Source: a virus. Taken from it: a stretch of DNA of 61,208 nt. The notes beneath the pieces are model-generated. The model was not told where the DNA came from. It was given only the letters and a program-made list of their open reading frames with translations, and made no database searches. Position numbers and translations under genes: made by a program. Positions 34,942 through 42,642 of the stretch are shown here, piece after piece. Within the stretch, counting starts at the first letter, position 1; each line of letters starts with the position of its first letter. Location: positions 1-61,208 of IMG/VR virus record IMGVR_UViG_3300009085_000030; one strand, written 5' to 3'.

Positions 34942-35615
34942 GGTGTGGGTTCCTGCTTGGCGAGTTGCACGATGGCGTCTACGACGCGGCGGGTGGTTGG
35001 CTTGGTGACGAACTGACGCCGGCTCCTGGCGTACTTGGCCTGGATGCCGTGGCCGATGAACCCTGACACAAGCACTACGTTGGGAGCCGGGTCCCGTACG
35101 CCGCGCTCATCAGCGCCGATGAAGCGTACACCCCGCAGCGCGTCTCGCAGTTCGAGTTCTTGCTTGACGCGGGTCACTTGGTGCTTGATCAGCCCGACCA
35201 CATCCACCCGGTTTACGCGTGGCGTTTCGTCGGTGGCTTCGGGAGCCACGATTACCGGTGGTAACCGGTCATCGGGTTCGGCGTGGTGCACCTGTATGAA
35301 CCGGGGGCGCAGGTCCGGCCGCGCCGCTAGCTGGGCGTCGACTGCCGCGAGCTGACGGCGCAGGTACGCCAGTCTGTCGTTGAGCATCTCGAGGTCGCCG
35401 GGCTCGCGGGCGCGGGCCAGGGCTAGGTCCTGCGCGATCTTGGCTCGGTTAAGCCGGCCAGCGAACACCGTCTTGGGGCGGTGCCGGTCGGGCGGCAGCG
35501 CGGCACGCTGCGCCTCGTCTAGCTGGGCGGGCGTGGGCGACCTGACCGCTGGCGACAACGCGGCGGCGACCGCCTTCCACTCGCGGCTGGTCCAGTACGT
35601 GCGGTGCGCTGTCAC
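34938..35615 (-). CDS. Unknown early protein with coiled coil
   Basis: 225 residues from a GTG that overlaps the previous stop by GTGA. N-terminus WTSREWKAVAAALSPAV looks like a SANT/Myb-like DNA-binding helix start. A coiled coil (LEMLNDRLAYLRRQLAAVDAQLAA) occupies about 78-105. The C-terminal half has a beta-like NVVLVSGFIGHGIQAKYAR segment followed by a helix. The short Trp-rich beginning plus coiled coil fits a small DNA-binding or regulatory protein, but this is tentative. A copy of the GATTACC palindrome lies inside the gene (35250-35266). Confidence 0.6.
   Translation of the reverse strand: MTAHRTYWTSREWKAVAAALSPAVRSPTPAQLDEAQRAALPPDRHRPKTVFAGRLNRAKIAQDLALARAREPGDLEMLNDRLAYLRRQLAAVDAQLAARPDLRPRFIQVHHAEPDDRLPPVIVAPEATDETPRVNRVDVVGLIKHQVTRVKQELELRDALRGVRFIGADERGVRDPAPNVVLVSGFIGHGIQAKYARSRRQFVTKPTTRRVVDAIVQLAKQEPTP
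35250..35266. repeat. Copy of the 17-bp GATTACC palindrome (intragenic)
   Basis: GATTACCGGTGGTAACC. One of four closely related 17-base dyads in the window; the others are intergenic at 41618, 49943 and 60994. This copy falls inside a coding region, so it may be chance or an internal regulatory site. Confidence 0.5.
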
Positions 35616-35800
35616 GCGAATATGCTCTTAAGGTAGTCCAGCAAACCTGGGCGTGGCGAACGGAGCAGCGCCGCCTGTAGACGCTCGGCAGTGGTGCCGC
35701 TTGGGAACTCCATGAACGACACGTACGAACCGTCTGGGTGCCGATACTCATACGAACGGGGCGGGGTCACGTACTTCGAGCCGATGATTGGTTTGGTCAT
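35612..35800 (-). CDS. Small unknown early protein
   Basis: 62 residues (MTKPIIGSKYVTPPRSYEYRH...DYLKSIFA). The short beta-like N-terminal half contains YEYRHPDGSYVSFMEF, followed by a helix (AERLQAALLRS). Its TGA overlaps the next GTG start, which supports it as real. No recognised domain. Confidence 0.6.
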   Translation of the reverse strand: MTKPIIGSKYVTPPRSYEYRHPDGSYVSFMEFPSGTTAERLQAALLRSPRPGLLDYLKSIFA

Positions 35801-35804
35801 GGTG

Positions 35805-36158
35805 CTACCCGATGATGTCTTGACATTCACGAAACTCGTCGTGCACGCGGCGGGCCACGCGCACAACGTCTGCGTCGGCCGGCAGGTGATACCCGCTCGA
35901 CCCGTTCCAGTCGGCAAACGCCGCGTCGTAGAACCCGATGCGCTTGCCGTACTTGCGGTGAAGCTGAAACAACTGCTGCGCCCACTTCGTCCACGTGGCG
36001 TCGTCGATGATGGGCGAGTCCATGTGGTAGTACAGGAACGAGTGCAGCAGCATCTGCCGGCGGCGCCGGGCAATGGCCGCGACGACGCGGGGCTCGATGG
36101 TCTTCGACCGGGGCCGGTTCGCCCATTCGGTCACGGTGTTGGGGCGGGTCTTAGCCAT
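35805..36158 (-). CDS. DNA ligase LigA-related small protein
   Basis: 117 residues. After a basic N-terminus the sequence RRRQMLLHSFLYYHMDSPIIDDATWTKWAQQLFQLHRKY matches the Y-Y-x-x-D-x-P-I-x-x-D-x-x-W/Y motif of small phage proteins. These resemble the Ia domain of NAD-dependent DNA ligase and lack the catalytic domain. Without the adenylation domain it cannot seal nicks alone. It overlaps the neighbouring gene by eight bases. Function is unproven. Confidence 0.6.
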   Translation of the reverse strand: MAKTRPNTVTEWANRPRSKTIEPRVVAAIARRRRQMLLHSFLYYHMDSPIIDDATWTKWAQQLFQLHRKYGKRIGFYDAAFADWNGSSGYHLPADADVVRVARRVHDEFRECQDIIG

Positions 36159-36360
36159 GCTGGGCTCCCTGCATTTGTTTCGCGTATTCGAAGTGCCAGT
36201 CTGGCTGCCCGTACGGGAACCAGTCTCGGTCGCAGTAGAAGCAGCGCAGCTTCGGGTCCGTAGCTTCGAAGGTGTCGCTGTCAACAGCCACGCCACCACG
36301 GCAGCACCACGGGTGCATGTGACCATCGAACTGCGTCTCGTGGCGGTGGATCTTAGCCAT
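36151..36360 (-). CDS. Small Cys/His-rich protein
   Basis: 69 residues with GGGAGC upstream of the ATG. Cysteines at HPWCCRGG and LRCFYCDRDWFPYG (C-x2-C) plus several His suggest a small zinc-binding fold. It overlaps the stop of the upstream gene by eight bases. No known family; may be a regulatory or host-takeover protein. Confidence 0.6.
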   Translation of the reverse strand: MAKIHRHETQFDGHMHPWCCRGGVAVDSDTFEATDPKLRCFYCDRDWFPYGQPDWHFEYAKQMQGAQHG

Positions 36361-36571
36361 GGTCAGCTCCCTTGGTTGCACGGTACGCGGCTTCGGCAGC
36401 ATCCGCAGCTTGCTCCGCTTTCGCGAAGTCGGCTTCGCTTTCGAAAATGAGTTCATCCCCGATAGCCGCGAGCGTGAAAGGCAGCATGGCTTCGTACCGG
36501 AGGACACAGATCCGCGCTGCTTCGGCTTCTTGATGAGCGTAGTGCGTAAGGTTCCAATAGGTGTCAACCAC
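36353..36571 (-). CDS. Small helical unknown protein
   Basis: 72 residues from a GTG overlapping the upstream stop. Helical and Ala/Glu-rich (YAHQEAEAARICVLRYEAMLPFTLAAIGDELIFESEADFAKAEQAADAAEAAYRA). The pattern of two amphipathic helices suggests a dimeric coiled-coil protein. No family recognised. Confidence 0.55.
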   Translation of the reverse strand: MVDTYWNLTHYAHQEAEAARICVLRYEAMLPFTLAAIGDELIFESEADFAKAEQAADAAEAAYRATKGADHG

Positions 36572-36881
36572 GGCCAGCCTCCACGTTGCGCGACCCGAAG
36601 CGCTCGCGCAGAAAAGCCTCGGCCTGTTCGACGCTGCGCAGGGTCACGTGTTCGGTGTGGGGCAGGTCACGGATGGCCGTCTTGTACACGATGGTGATGA
36701 AGCTCGGCCCGTAGACGCGGACGCTGCCATCGACCGACTCGGCGCGGCACAGCAAGATGCTGTAGTAGTTGTGACCCTCACGCGGCGGTTCGAACCCGCC
36801 AGCGTAGACTTGGTCGAGCTTGCATTCTCGAGCCACTGTCGCCAGCCGCTCGGCGGCGGCGAGACGTACGGATGTCTTCAC
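36564..36881 (-). CDS. Small unknown early protein
   Basis: 105 residues, ATGA-coupled to the upstream gene. Sequence ERLATVARECKLDQVYAGGFEPPREGHNYYSILLCRAESVDGSVRVYGPSFITIVYKT suggests a beta-rich core; a helix follows (VEQAEAFLRERFG). No recognised motif. Confidence 0.6.
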   Translation of the reverse strand: MKTSVRLAAAERLATVARECKLDQVYAGGFEPPREGHNYYSILLCRAESVDGSVRVYGPSFITIVYKTAIRDLPHTEHVTLRSVEQAEAFLRERFGSRNVEAGRG

Positions 36882-37108
36882 GGTTGTGCTCCTTGGTTGC
36901 GGATGTACCCTACCGGTTCGAGTAGGTCGTCCAGTTTGAATGGGCGGCAGCCAGTGGCGCAGCGGTTCTCGAACTCGAACTGCCGCACGTACTCGCTGGT
37001 GGATTGGCCGGTGTATTTAGGGAATGTGCGCGGCCCCGGGTTGCGCAGAGCCATGCGGCGCCCGGCCATCATGGCGGCGATCTTGCGCTTTTGCTCGGCG
37101 GGGCTCAT
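36878..37108 (-). CDS. Small unknown early protein
   Basis: 76 residues, ATGA-coupled. Basic N-terminal helix (MSPAEQKRKIAAMMAGRRMA) followed by PGPRTFPKYTGQSTSEYVRQFEFENRCATGC. No domain recognised. Only the internal ATG at 37108 fits the coupled layout; the longer open frame upstream is a shadow. Confidence 0.55.
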   Translation of the reverse strand: MSPAEQKRKIAAMMAGRRMALRNPGPRTFPKYTGQSTSEYVRQFEFENRCATGCRPFKLDDLLEPVGYIRNQGAQP

Positions 37109-37434
37109 TGCGGCACCCGCTTGGTCTTGTGCGCCGTCAGCAGCAGTTTGATCACCGCCTTGGCCTCGGGGGTAACCTCGAGACCGCTGCGCCAGTAAAT
37201 CTTCACTGCGCGCAGCACCGGGTAGTTGTGCAGGAACTTGCCGTACTGGTGGGCGAAGACCGTGTCGCTGGCGGTGCACAGTGACACCCGCTGCGCCGTG
37301 ACCTCGTAAGACCCGCGCCCCCCATCGGTGGGGCGGGTAACGTTCATCGTCAGGTAGGTAACGATGCCATCCTTGATCCGCACCACGATGGCGCTGTGGT
37401 TGTTGGGATCGAGATAGCAGCCTGTGACTAGCAT
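37105..37434 (-). CDS. Small unknown early protein
   Basis: 109 residues from the ATG with CCAAGGAGC seven bases upstream. Beta-rich N-terminal half (VTGCYLDPNNHSAIVVRIKDGIVTYLTMNVTRP), then helical. It is the first gene of a six-gene coupled string running to 35612 and follows a promoter-like sequence at 37477-37506. Confidence 0.6.
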   Translation of the reverse strand: MLVTGCYLDPNNHSAIVVRIKDGIVTYLTMNVTRPTDGGRGSYEVTAQRVSLCTASDTVFAHQYGKFLHNYPVLRAVKIYWRSGLEVTPEAKAVIKLLLTAHKTKRVPQ

Positions 37435-37476
37435 GTCGGCTCCTTGGGTTGCGTGCCCGGTGGTGGGCACGCCCCA

Positions 37477-37506
37477 AGTATACAGCAACTGTTACTAGAC
37501 GGGCAA
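37477..37506 (-). promoter_or_regulatory. Sigma70-like early promoter
   Basis: On the minus strand TTGCCC (37506-37501), 18 bases, TATACT (37482-37477), followed by a 40-base leader and the CCAAGGAGC ribosome site of the gene at 37434. Shares the TTGCnn-N18-TAYACT form with sites at 38441 and 55432. Confidence 0.6.
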
Positions 37507-38391
37507 GGGGGCGGCAGCGTCTGCCGGTGGGGCGGGCTTGCGTCGAATAGCGGATGACGCTTTCTTAGCAGGGTTTGCTTCCCGCACCACTTCCGTAACC
37601 CGTAGCTTTGCTTGCCCTACTGAAAGGCTTTTCTTCGGCTTGTGTTGCAGCAGAATATTTTTCTCGTTGAATGCCGTGAGCGCCTGCGCGAGCATTTCGA
37701 ATCTCGCCTGCCCATGGCCGTGACGGTACTTGTCTGTTGTCCAATCCACCAGCTTAGAAATAGAAGCAGGTTTCGTTTCTTCGGCAAGGATAAGCGCCTT
37801 GTACCCAGCTAAGATAGTAGGACGGTTCTCTTCTTTTGCCGCCATATACTGCACGACCACTGCGAGCAGACACGGGGCCGAGCTGAACTTTGGTCGGATG
37901 GTAGAGCAGTGCGTCATCACATCGTTGTACGCGCTGAACAGCCTATCCTGCATCGCGCGCACTTCGGTACCATCAAACTTGCAGCGGCCAGTGGCGACTG
38001 TCAAAGCCAGCACCCCTATCGCGGCGAAACGTTCAGTGGTCCGGGTTACGTCCCCCATAGATTTTGGTACGTGACGGTCGCTATGGTAGGCGTCTTCTTC
38101 GTCGCACCCTATCATCACGGGGCAGTCGAACCCCTTGCCGGTTTTGATGGCTGCACGCAGCCGGTGTTGCCCGTTGAACATGCGGCCGCTTTTTGTAATG
38201 CAGAGCATCGAATCGCTGACACCCCAGATCCCACGTTCCATCATCCTTGAAATGAAACTGACCGCAGACGGCTTGAGTTTTCGGTTATCGAAGTTGTACT
38301 TCTCCAGTAGAGCTTTGGCTAGTTCTACTGTAATATGTACGAGGAATACCTTTCGCTCAGTGGAAACGAATTCGTCAACGTGCATCGCCAT
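37495..38391 (-). CDS. ParB/sulfiredoxin-fold phage protein
   Basis: 298 residues; AGGAGC site before the ATG. Residues 25-105 carry the ParB-like pattern (VELAKALLEKYNFDNRKLKPSAVSFISRMMERGIWGV, LCITKSGRMFNGQHRLRAAIKTG, CPVMIGCDEEDAYHSDRHVPKSMGDV). The NGQHRLRA motif corresponds to the GEXR-like binding or catalytic loop of ParB-fold proteins. The remainder is helical with a Lys/Ala/Pro tail. Such phage proteins are common and may act in DNA binding or nucleotide hydrolysis; the exact function is unknown. Confidence 0.7.
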   Translation of the reverse strand: MAMHVDEFVSTERKVFLVHITVELAKALLEKYNFDNRKLKPSAVSFISRMMERGIWGVSDSMLCITKSGRMFNGQHRLRAAIKTGKGFDCPVMIGCDEEDAYHSDRHVPKSMGDVTRTTERFAAIGVLALTVATGRCKFDGTEVRAMQDRLFSAYNDVMTHCSTIRPKFSSAPCLLAVVVQYMAAKEENRPTILAGYKALILAEETKPASISKLVDWTTDKYRHGHGQARFEMLAQALTAFNEKNILLQHKPKKSLSVGQAKLRVTEVVREANPAKKASSAIRRKPAPPADAAAPLPV

Positions 38392-38440
38392 GTCTTGCTC
38401 CTGTTGGTTGCGGGTTACGTGCCCACGCCGGGCACGCCCC

Positions 38441-38470
38441 AGTGTACAGCTACTGTGTATGGAATAGCAA
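38441..38470 (-). promoter_or_regulatory. Sigma70-like early promoter
   Basis: Minus-strand TTGCTA, 18 bases, TACACT, about 50 bases ahead of the ATG at 38391. The bases around the -10 (AGCTGTACACTGGGGC) closely match those at 37477 and 60943. Confidence 0.6.
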
Positions 38471-38475
38471 CGGGG

Positions 38476-38952
38476 CTATACGTAAGGCTCGCGTAGGTTG
38501 AGGAGCTTGTTAGCCACGGCGACAACTTCAGGTTTTTGAAGGGCAGTGCAGTTCGTATAGTGTTCTGGGCTGTACACGAACGGGTTGTGATCCGTACTAC
38601 CCTGGACATAGTCCCCGTTTTTGTAGAAACCTTTATGTCCGCGCTGCCCCACTACATGCCCGAGGCTCTCTATGTCCGGCCATATCGAAACGCACTGTGC
38701 GTACAGGTCTGCGACTTCTGGGACCTTCCGCATGCGTCTAGCTATGTATTCCCCATTCTCCTGTAGCCTAAACTCCCCATTAGTGAGTACGAAGCCGTTT
38801 TCTTGCTCGATACGTACCTGTATGGCGCGCTTGACTGCTCGCCCTGCTACGGTGCTCATCCAGCGTACTTGCACACCGCCGTTCCCTTTCTTTCTCTTAG
38901 TCTTAGTGCGCTTTTTCTTCCGCAGCATTTCACCGCTATCTTTGGTGGACAT
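38476..38952 (-). CDS. Unknown early protein, basic
   Basis: 158 residues. Very basic N-terminus (LRKKKRTKTKRKKGNGG) followed by a mixed domain (KRAIQVRIEQENGFVLTNGEFRLQENGEYIARRMRKVPEVADLYAQCVSIW). No recognised motif. The basic arm suggests nucleic-acid binding. G+C looks lower than in the structural genes. Confidence 0.6.
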   Translation of the reverse strand: MSTKDSGEMLRKKKRTKTKRKKGNGGVQVRWMSTVAGRAVKRAIQVRIEQENGFVLTNGEFRLQENGEYIARRMRKVPEVADLYAQCVSIWPDIESLGHVVGQRGHKGFYKNGDYVQGSTDHNPFVYSPEHYTNCTALQKPEVVAVANKLLNLREPYV

Positions 38953-38963
38953 GCCCCACCCCT

Positions 38964-39125
38964 CTACGCAGCGGCGATCATCAGCGCGCCGAGGCCACCG
39001 ATAACCGCGCCCATGAAGAAGATGAGTATGGCCGCTGGCACGGCGGCGATTGCCATCTTGATAAACAGACCAACGAGGTCGCCAATTGAAATGTCGACGC
39101 CAGTGATGCGGACATTGTTGTCCAT
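38964..39125 (-). CDS. 53-residue membrane protein
   Basis: ATG inside the stop of the upstream gene (TAATG) with AGGAGC six bases before. MDNNVRITGVDISIG precedes a long hydrophobic stretch (LFIKMAIAAVPAAILIFFMGAVIGGLGALMIAAA), most likely two closely spaced membrane helices. The Gly-rich GAVIGGLGAL helix is typical of oligomerising small phage membrane proteins. Early-strand position argues against lysis; function unknown. Confidence 0.6.
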   Translation of the reverse strand: MDNNVRITGVDISIGDLVGLFIKMAIAAVPAAILIFFMGAVIGGLGALMIAAA

Positions 39126-39364
39126 TACTTTGCTCCTAGGGTTTGGCCGCAAGCGTGGCACACCGGCACTGGCCGGATCGCCTCTTGCAGCTTTTGCAAC
39201 GTGACAGGGTTGACGATGCGCCGCCATGCGGGCGCCCGGTGCTTGCCGTAGACACGGATCTCGGCCTCGATGATCGAAAGGTCGTTGTCCAACCGGGCAC
39301 GGTACTGCCGCCCGTTGAACACGAACTCGGTCCACTGCCACCATGGCGGCTGCATCGGAATCAC
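39125..39364 (-). CDS. Small unknown protein
   Basis: 79 residues from a GTG with GGAG five bases upstream. WWQWTEFVFNGRQYRARLDNDLSIIEAEIRVYG is beta-rich; the C-terminus has a C-x2-C motif (VCHACGQTL) that could join in metal binding. It directly follows the upstream stop. No family recognised. Confidence 0.55.
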   Translation of the reverse strand: MIPMQPPWWQWTEFVFNGRQYRARLDNDLSIIEAEIRVYGKHRAPAWRRIVNPVTLQKLQEAIRPVPVCHACGQTLGAK

Positions 39365-39366
39365 AC

Positions 39367-39756
39367 TTACTCCTTACTCTTTTTCTCGACTACCCAGGTC
39401 GTCCGCTTGGCAGTGGCAACCGGCTTGAGGTCGGGCAGCATCGCGGTGAAGCACCCGCTCTGGTAGAAATCGACGCGGTGGCTTTTGTCTCGCACGACGG
39501 AATCCAGCCGATCACAGAACACGTGGTGCCCGTCGGGGTAGACATCGTTCGGTCCGTGACCGGTGCCGCCCCCATCGGTGGCAGTGCTGTAGACCACGTA
39601 CCGCCCGGCGAGGTAGGCCAGATCGCCCTCGATTTTCACGTGCGCCTTGACCAGCCTGAAGTCTCCCTTGCAGTCGCTGTAGAGAAAGTGCCTAGGCACC
39701 GAAGCGTAGACTTCGTGCCCCACCTTCAGCTCGATGACGTCGCCTTCTTTGAGCAT
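39367..39756 (-). CDS. Unknown early protein
   Basis: 129 residues. Beta-rich: GDVIELKVGHEVYASVPRHFLYSDCKGDFRLVKAHVKIEGDLAYLAGRYVVYSTATDGGG, then YPDGHHVFCDRL. Looks like an all-beta domain of the OB or lipocalin type. It lies 14 bases after the flotillin-like gene and may serve the same process. No family recognised. Confidence 0.6.
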   Translation of the reverse strand: MLKEGDVIELKVGHEVYASVPRHFLYSDCKGDFRLVKAHVKIEGDLAYLAGRYVVYSTATDGGGTGHGPNDVYPDGHHVFCDRLDSVVRDKSHRVDFYQSGCFTAMLPDLKPVATAKRTTWVVEKKSKE

Positions 39757-39770
39757 GGCAGGGCACCCCT

Positions 39771-41186
39771 TTAAGTGTGAATACGCCTGGGGCCGCGCGG
39801 GGGCGTCGGTTCGTCGGGCGGGCTATCGGGGCCAGGGTTGCCCTCGTCGGCGCCAGCGCTGGGGCCGCTGGCGGGCTTGGTGCCCCCCAAGCGGGCCGCG
39901 ATGGCAGCACCCTCGGGGGTTTGTGCCAGCGCCGCGAGCATGCCCGTCAGGCTGGTGCCGCCGGCCGGGGTAAACAGGTCGGTCAGCTTCGCCACCCCGC
40001 CCGCGACTTCCCCATTGGTCGAGATGACCTTGAGGTCGGCCTTCTCGAGTGCGACGGACATTGCCTTGCCGACACCTTCCGCCGCTTCGACTTGGCGCAG
40101 CGTGACGAGGTAGGTCTGGTACCCGGCGTTCTCGCCAATCTCCTTGGCAAGCGTGATCTGCGCGGTCACCGGCGCCATGAGCAACAACTCCTGCGCCTTA
40201 GCAGTCGCTTCGCCCGTGACCAGTGTGCCCTCGGCTTCGTTCTTGGTCTGGGCCAGCACACCCTGCGAGCGAAGCTCCACTGCCTGCCGCTCTGCCTCGG
40301 CCCGGGTAACTTCCACCTGCTTGGCAATCTCGGCGGCGCGGGTGTCCTTGACGCGCAGCACTTCCATGTCCTTCTCAGCAGTGACGGCGGCTTCGCTGGC
40401 GATCTCCTGCTTGGCCTGCTCCTTGGCGATGCCGACAGCGCGCTCCTGTGTGGCGGTGCGCTCACCGACTTGCTGAGTGGCCTGCTGCGTGCCCAGGTCG
40501 ACTTCTCGAGCCGCCTCGATCTCGGCCAGTTGCGCGGCGCGATTGTTCTCCGCGACGACGGTGCGGCTTTCCTTGTCGATACGGCTCTGGTGCTTCGCCA
40601 TGATGTTGGCGATCACGTGGGACTTGGGTGTGTCGCGCAAGTCCATGAACTCGATGGTCTTCACGGTTCGCACGCCCCACTCGGTCCGCGCTTGCAGGTC
40701 GACTTCGTTCGTGAACTGCTGGCCCAGTTCGCCGCGAATCTCCATGATCTGTTCGAGCGTGTTCATCGCCAGGATGCGCCGCACCGAGCCTTGCAGTACC
40801 GCGGTCAGTTGCTCTTCGAGTTCACTGAACGAAGACACACGCTGCGCCGCGACACCCGAGTCCTCGACCCGGAAGAACGCAACTACGTCCACAATGAACG
40901 GGAGTCGGTTCGTATCGTACGCCTCGTACCCGTTGAGCGGCACCGAGAATATGCTCTCTGGGAACTCGAAGACCACGACGCCGAAGTACGGCACCCAGGA
41001 GGGCCACGCATAGTACGTGTTCCCGGCGTCTTTGCCCTTGCCGTATGAAGTGGTCTTTCGCGTGGACTGCACGATGTGGACCATGTTGGTGGGCACCACT
41101 CGGCGGAAGATCGCGGCCAGGAGCAGCGCCCCGAACGCGACGGCGATGAGGGCAACGATGCCCCCGGTGTATATCAGGTATTCCAT
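39771..41186 (-). CDS. Flotillin-like SPFH/band-7 membrane protein
   Basis: 471 residues. Residues 1-30 form an N-terminal membrane helix (GGIVALIAVAFGALLLAAIF). Residues 30-210 are an SPFH domain (VPTNMVHIVQSTRKT, YFGVVVFEFPESIFSVPLNG, RVSSFSELEEQLTAVLQGSVRRILAMNTLEQIMEIR, EWGVRTVKTIEFMDL). A long Ala/Glu coiled coil from 215 to 345 follows, the flotillin domain. Then come helices and a Pro-rich tail. Flotillins scaffold membrane microdomains. A phage-borne full-length member is rare; it may remodel the host envelope or organise phage factories at the membrane. Function here is inferred. Confidence 0.8.
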   Translation of the reverse strand: MEYLIYTGGIVALIAVAFGALLLAAIFRRVVPTNMVHIVQSTRKTTSYGKGKDAGNTYYAWPSWVPYFGVVVFEFPESIFSVPLNGYEAYDTNRLPFIVDVVAFFRVEDSGVAAQRVSSFSELEEQLTAVLQGSVRRILAMNTLEQIMEIRGELGQQFTNEVDLQARTEWGVRTVKTIEFMDLRDTPKSHVIANIMAKHQSRIDKESRTVVAENNRAAQLAEIEAAREVDLGTQQATQQVGERTATQERAVGIAKEQAKQEIASEAAVTAEKDMEVLRVKDTRAAEIAKQVEVTRAEAERQAVELRSQGVLAQTKNEAEGTLVTGEATAKAQELLLMAPVTAQITLAKEIGENAGYQTYLVTLRQVEAAEGVGKAMSVALEKADLKVISTNGEVAGGVAKLTDLFTPAGGTSLTGMLAALAQTPEGAAIAARLGGTKPASGPSAGADEGNPGPDSPPDEPTPPRGPRRIHT

Positions 41187-41214
41187 GGTAGGGGTTTTCC
41201 TTGGTTAGGGGTTT

Positions 41215-41571
41215 TCAGAGACGAGCGCTTGCGGCCATGACCGCACCCTCGAACTGGGCGCGATCCACTTCAGCGCACAGGTTGGCGGACACCTTCCAGC
41301 GTGTGCCGTCAACGGTGGCGCCGTAGACGACGCCGGCCGGCGTCACCTTTTCGACTTTCAGCATGATGGTCCGGCCATCCTTGCGGCTCACGAACTTGAC
41401 GTACTCGGCATCGGCCAGCTTCTGGCCGACGGCGGCGCGTTGCAGCTTCGACTGCATGTTGATGAACCTGACGAGCCGCTTGTTCAGCATCGTCATCTGC
41501 GGCAAGTTCAACTGGTCGCGCACTTGGCGAAACACTTGGTTGACCAGGATTTCGTTTTCGTCAATCTTCAC
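41215..41571 (-). CDS. Unknown early protein
   Basis: 118 residues from a GTG with AAGGAGCAACCC upstream. Helical N-terminus (NEILVNQVFRQVRDQLNLPQMTMLNKRLVRFINMQSKL) and a beta C-terminal half (YVKFVSRKDGRTIMLKVEKVTPAGVVYGATVDGTRWKVSANL). It may bind nucleic acid. A GATTACC palindrome lies about 47 bases upstream of its start. Confidence 0.6.
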   Translation of the reverse strand: MKIDENEILVNQVFRQVRDQLNLPQMTMLNKRLVRFINMQSKLQRAAVGQKLADAEYVKFVSRKDGRTIMLKVEKVTPAGVVYGATVDGTRWKVSANLCAEVDRAQFEGAVMAASARL

Positions 41572-41603
41572 GGGTTGCTCCTTGGTTGGGGGAGGGGGAC
41601 TGC

Positions 41604-41634
41604 GTTACCGGCGGCACGATTACCACCGGTAACC
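41604..41634. promoter_or_regulatory. Palindromic operator candidate
   Basis: GTTACCGG (41604-41611) and CCGGTAAC (41626-41633) form a perfect dyad; the right part is GATTACCACCGGTAACC (41618-41634). It stands in the short gap between the DUF932-gene stop and the next ribosome site. Related 17-mers are at 49943 and 60994, also upstream of minus-strand genes. Confidence 0.6.
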
Positions 41635-41644
41635 GATTCAGGGT

Positions 41645-42544
41645 TCAGATGATGTCGTCAGCGTCGGCCGTCTTCTTGGCGGTGGCCTTCTTGCTGCTGG
41701 CCTGCGCCTTGGCAATCGTCTGCACGGCGAGCGACCAGAGCTTGGTGTTCACCTCGACGTCACGCTCGATGCGGCCGATGCCTCGCGTCATCACGACGCG
41801 GCCATCCTCGGCGGTGGTCTCGTTGCCGCCGCGCAGCATGTTCTCCTGGATGCGGTTGAACACGTGCCACAGGTCGAACTTGTCATCTTCCTTGCGGCGG
41901 GGCACCAGCAGGGTCTCGGGGGCCAGGATGGCCGCACGCGGCGGGCGGAACGTGACCGCCTGCTTGGCGAACGCGAGCGCCGTCTTGGGCGTCAGCTCGG
42001 TCTTGAGCATGTCGCCCCGCAGCCGGTAGACCCCGTCGATGCACTTGATCAGCTCGAGACTGCGGTCGACGACGTTCTCGACCATGCGGATGGTGTGGTG
42101 CACCTTGATCGGCGTCACCTCGGCGCCATCGCTGACGATCATGCCATTGTCGCAGATTAGCCGGTACATCGCGGCGTACAGGTGGAAGCCGCTCGACCGG
42201 TCGTGCGAGTTGAGCATCATCACCTGCGGCACAACGTCGCCGCGCTTCACCTTGCCGATCAAGCCGGTCGGGCGGAACTTGAGCATGTGCTTGGTGAACG
42301 GCATGCGCTCGAGATCGCGGCGCTGCGACTGCCGCACTTCCACGATGTCAAAGCCGGTGTCGCGCATGGCGTCGATCACCGTCTTGGTGTTGACGAAGCC
42401 GTACTTCTCGCTCACACCGGGCATGCCGCCCTTGGCGAAGATGGTGGGGGCGAACTCCTTGAGTTGCCGGTCGCTGATCGGGTCCAGTTGCGGGTTGCGC
42501 AGGACCTGGGTATTGCCGATCTTGATCGCGTCGAACGATGCCAT
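41645..42544 (-). CDS. DUF932 (phage/plasmid-like) protein
   Basis: 299 residues; AGGAGC seven bases before the ATG. Pattern of the DUF932/TIGR03299 group: FGFVNTKTVIDAMRDTGFDIVEVRQS, FTKHMLKFRP, PQVMMLNSHDRSSGFHLYAAMYRLICDNGMIV (a D-R-S-S/N-C loop), VHHTIRMVENVVDRSLE. Members occur on plasmids and phages near anti-restriction and recombination genes, with unknown biochemistry. Ends with a Lys/Ala tail. Its own promoter-like site lies at 42606. Confidence 0.8.
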   Translation of the reverse strand: MASFDAIKIGNTQVLRNPQLDPISDRQLKEFAPTIFAKGGMPGVSEKYGFVNTKTVIDAMRDTGFDIVEVRQSQRRDLERMPFTKHMLKFRPTGLIGKVKRGDVVPQVMMLNSHDRSSGFHLYAAMYRLICDNGMIVSDGAEVTPIKVHHTIRMVENVVDRSLELIKCIDGVYRLRGDMLKTELTPKTALAFAKQAVTFRPPRAAILAPETLLVPRRKEDDKFDLWHVFNRIQENMLRGGNETTAEDGRVVMTRGIGRIERDVEVNTKLWSLAVQTIAKAQASSKKATAKKTADADDII

Positions 42545-42605
42545 TGCGTGCTCCTGATAGAGGGTTTGGGTTGCCGCCGATCCAACGATTGGACCGGCTG
42601 CACCC

Positions 42606-42635
42606 AGTATACACGCACTGTATCGTGACTTGCTA
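42606..42635 (-). promoter_or_regulatory. Promoter-like site (weaker -35)
   Basis: Minus-strand TAGCAA, 18 bases, TATACT, followed by GGGTGC as in the other early sites. It lies about 60 bases ahead of the DUF932-gene start. The -35 is poor, so activity is less certain. Confidence 0.45.
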
Positions 42636-42642
42636 GTGCCTT

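Noticed and set aside
39777-41048. Long plus-strand ORF of 423 codons
   Set aside because: Shadow of the flotillin-like gene on the other strand: it has GC-biased composition, no ribosome site and no domain.
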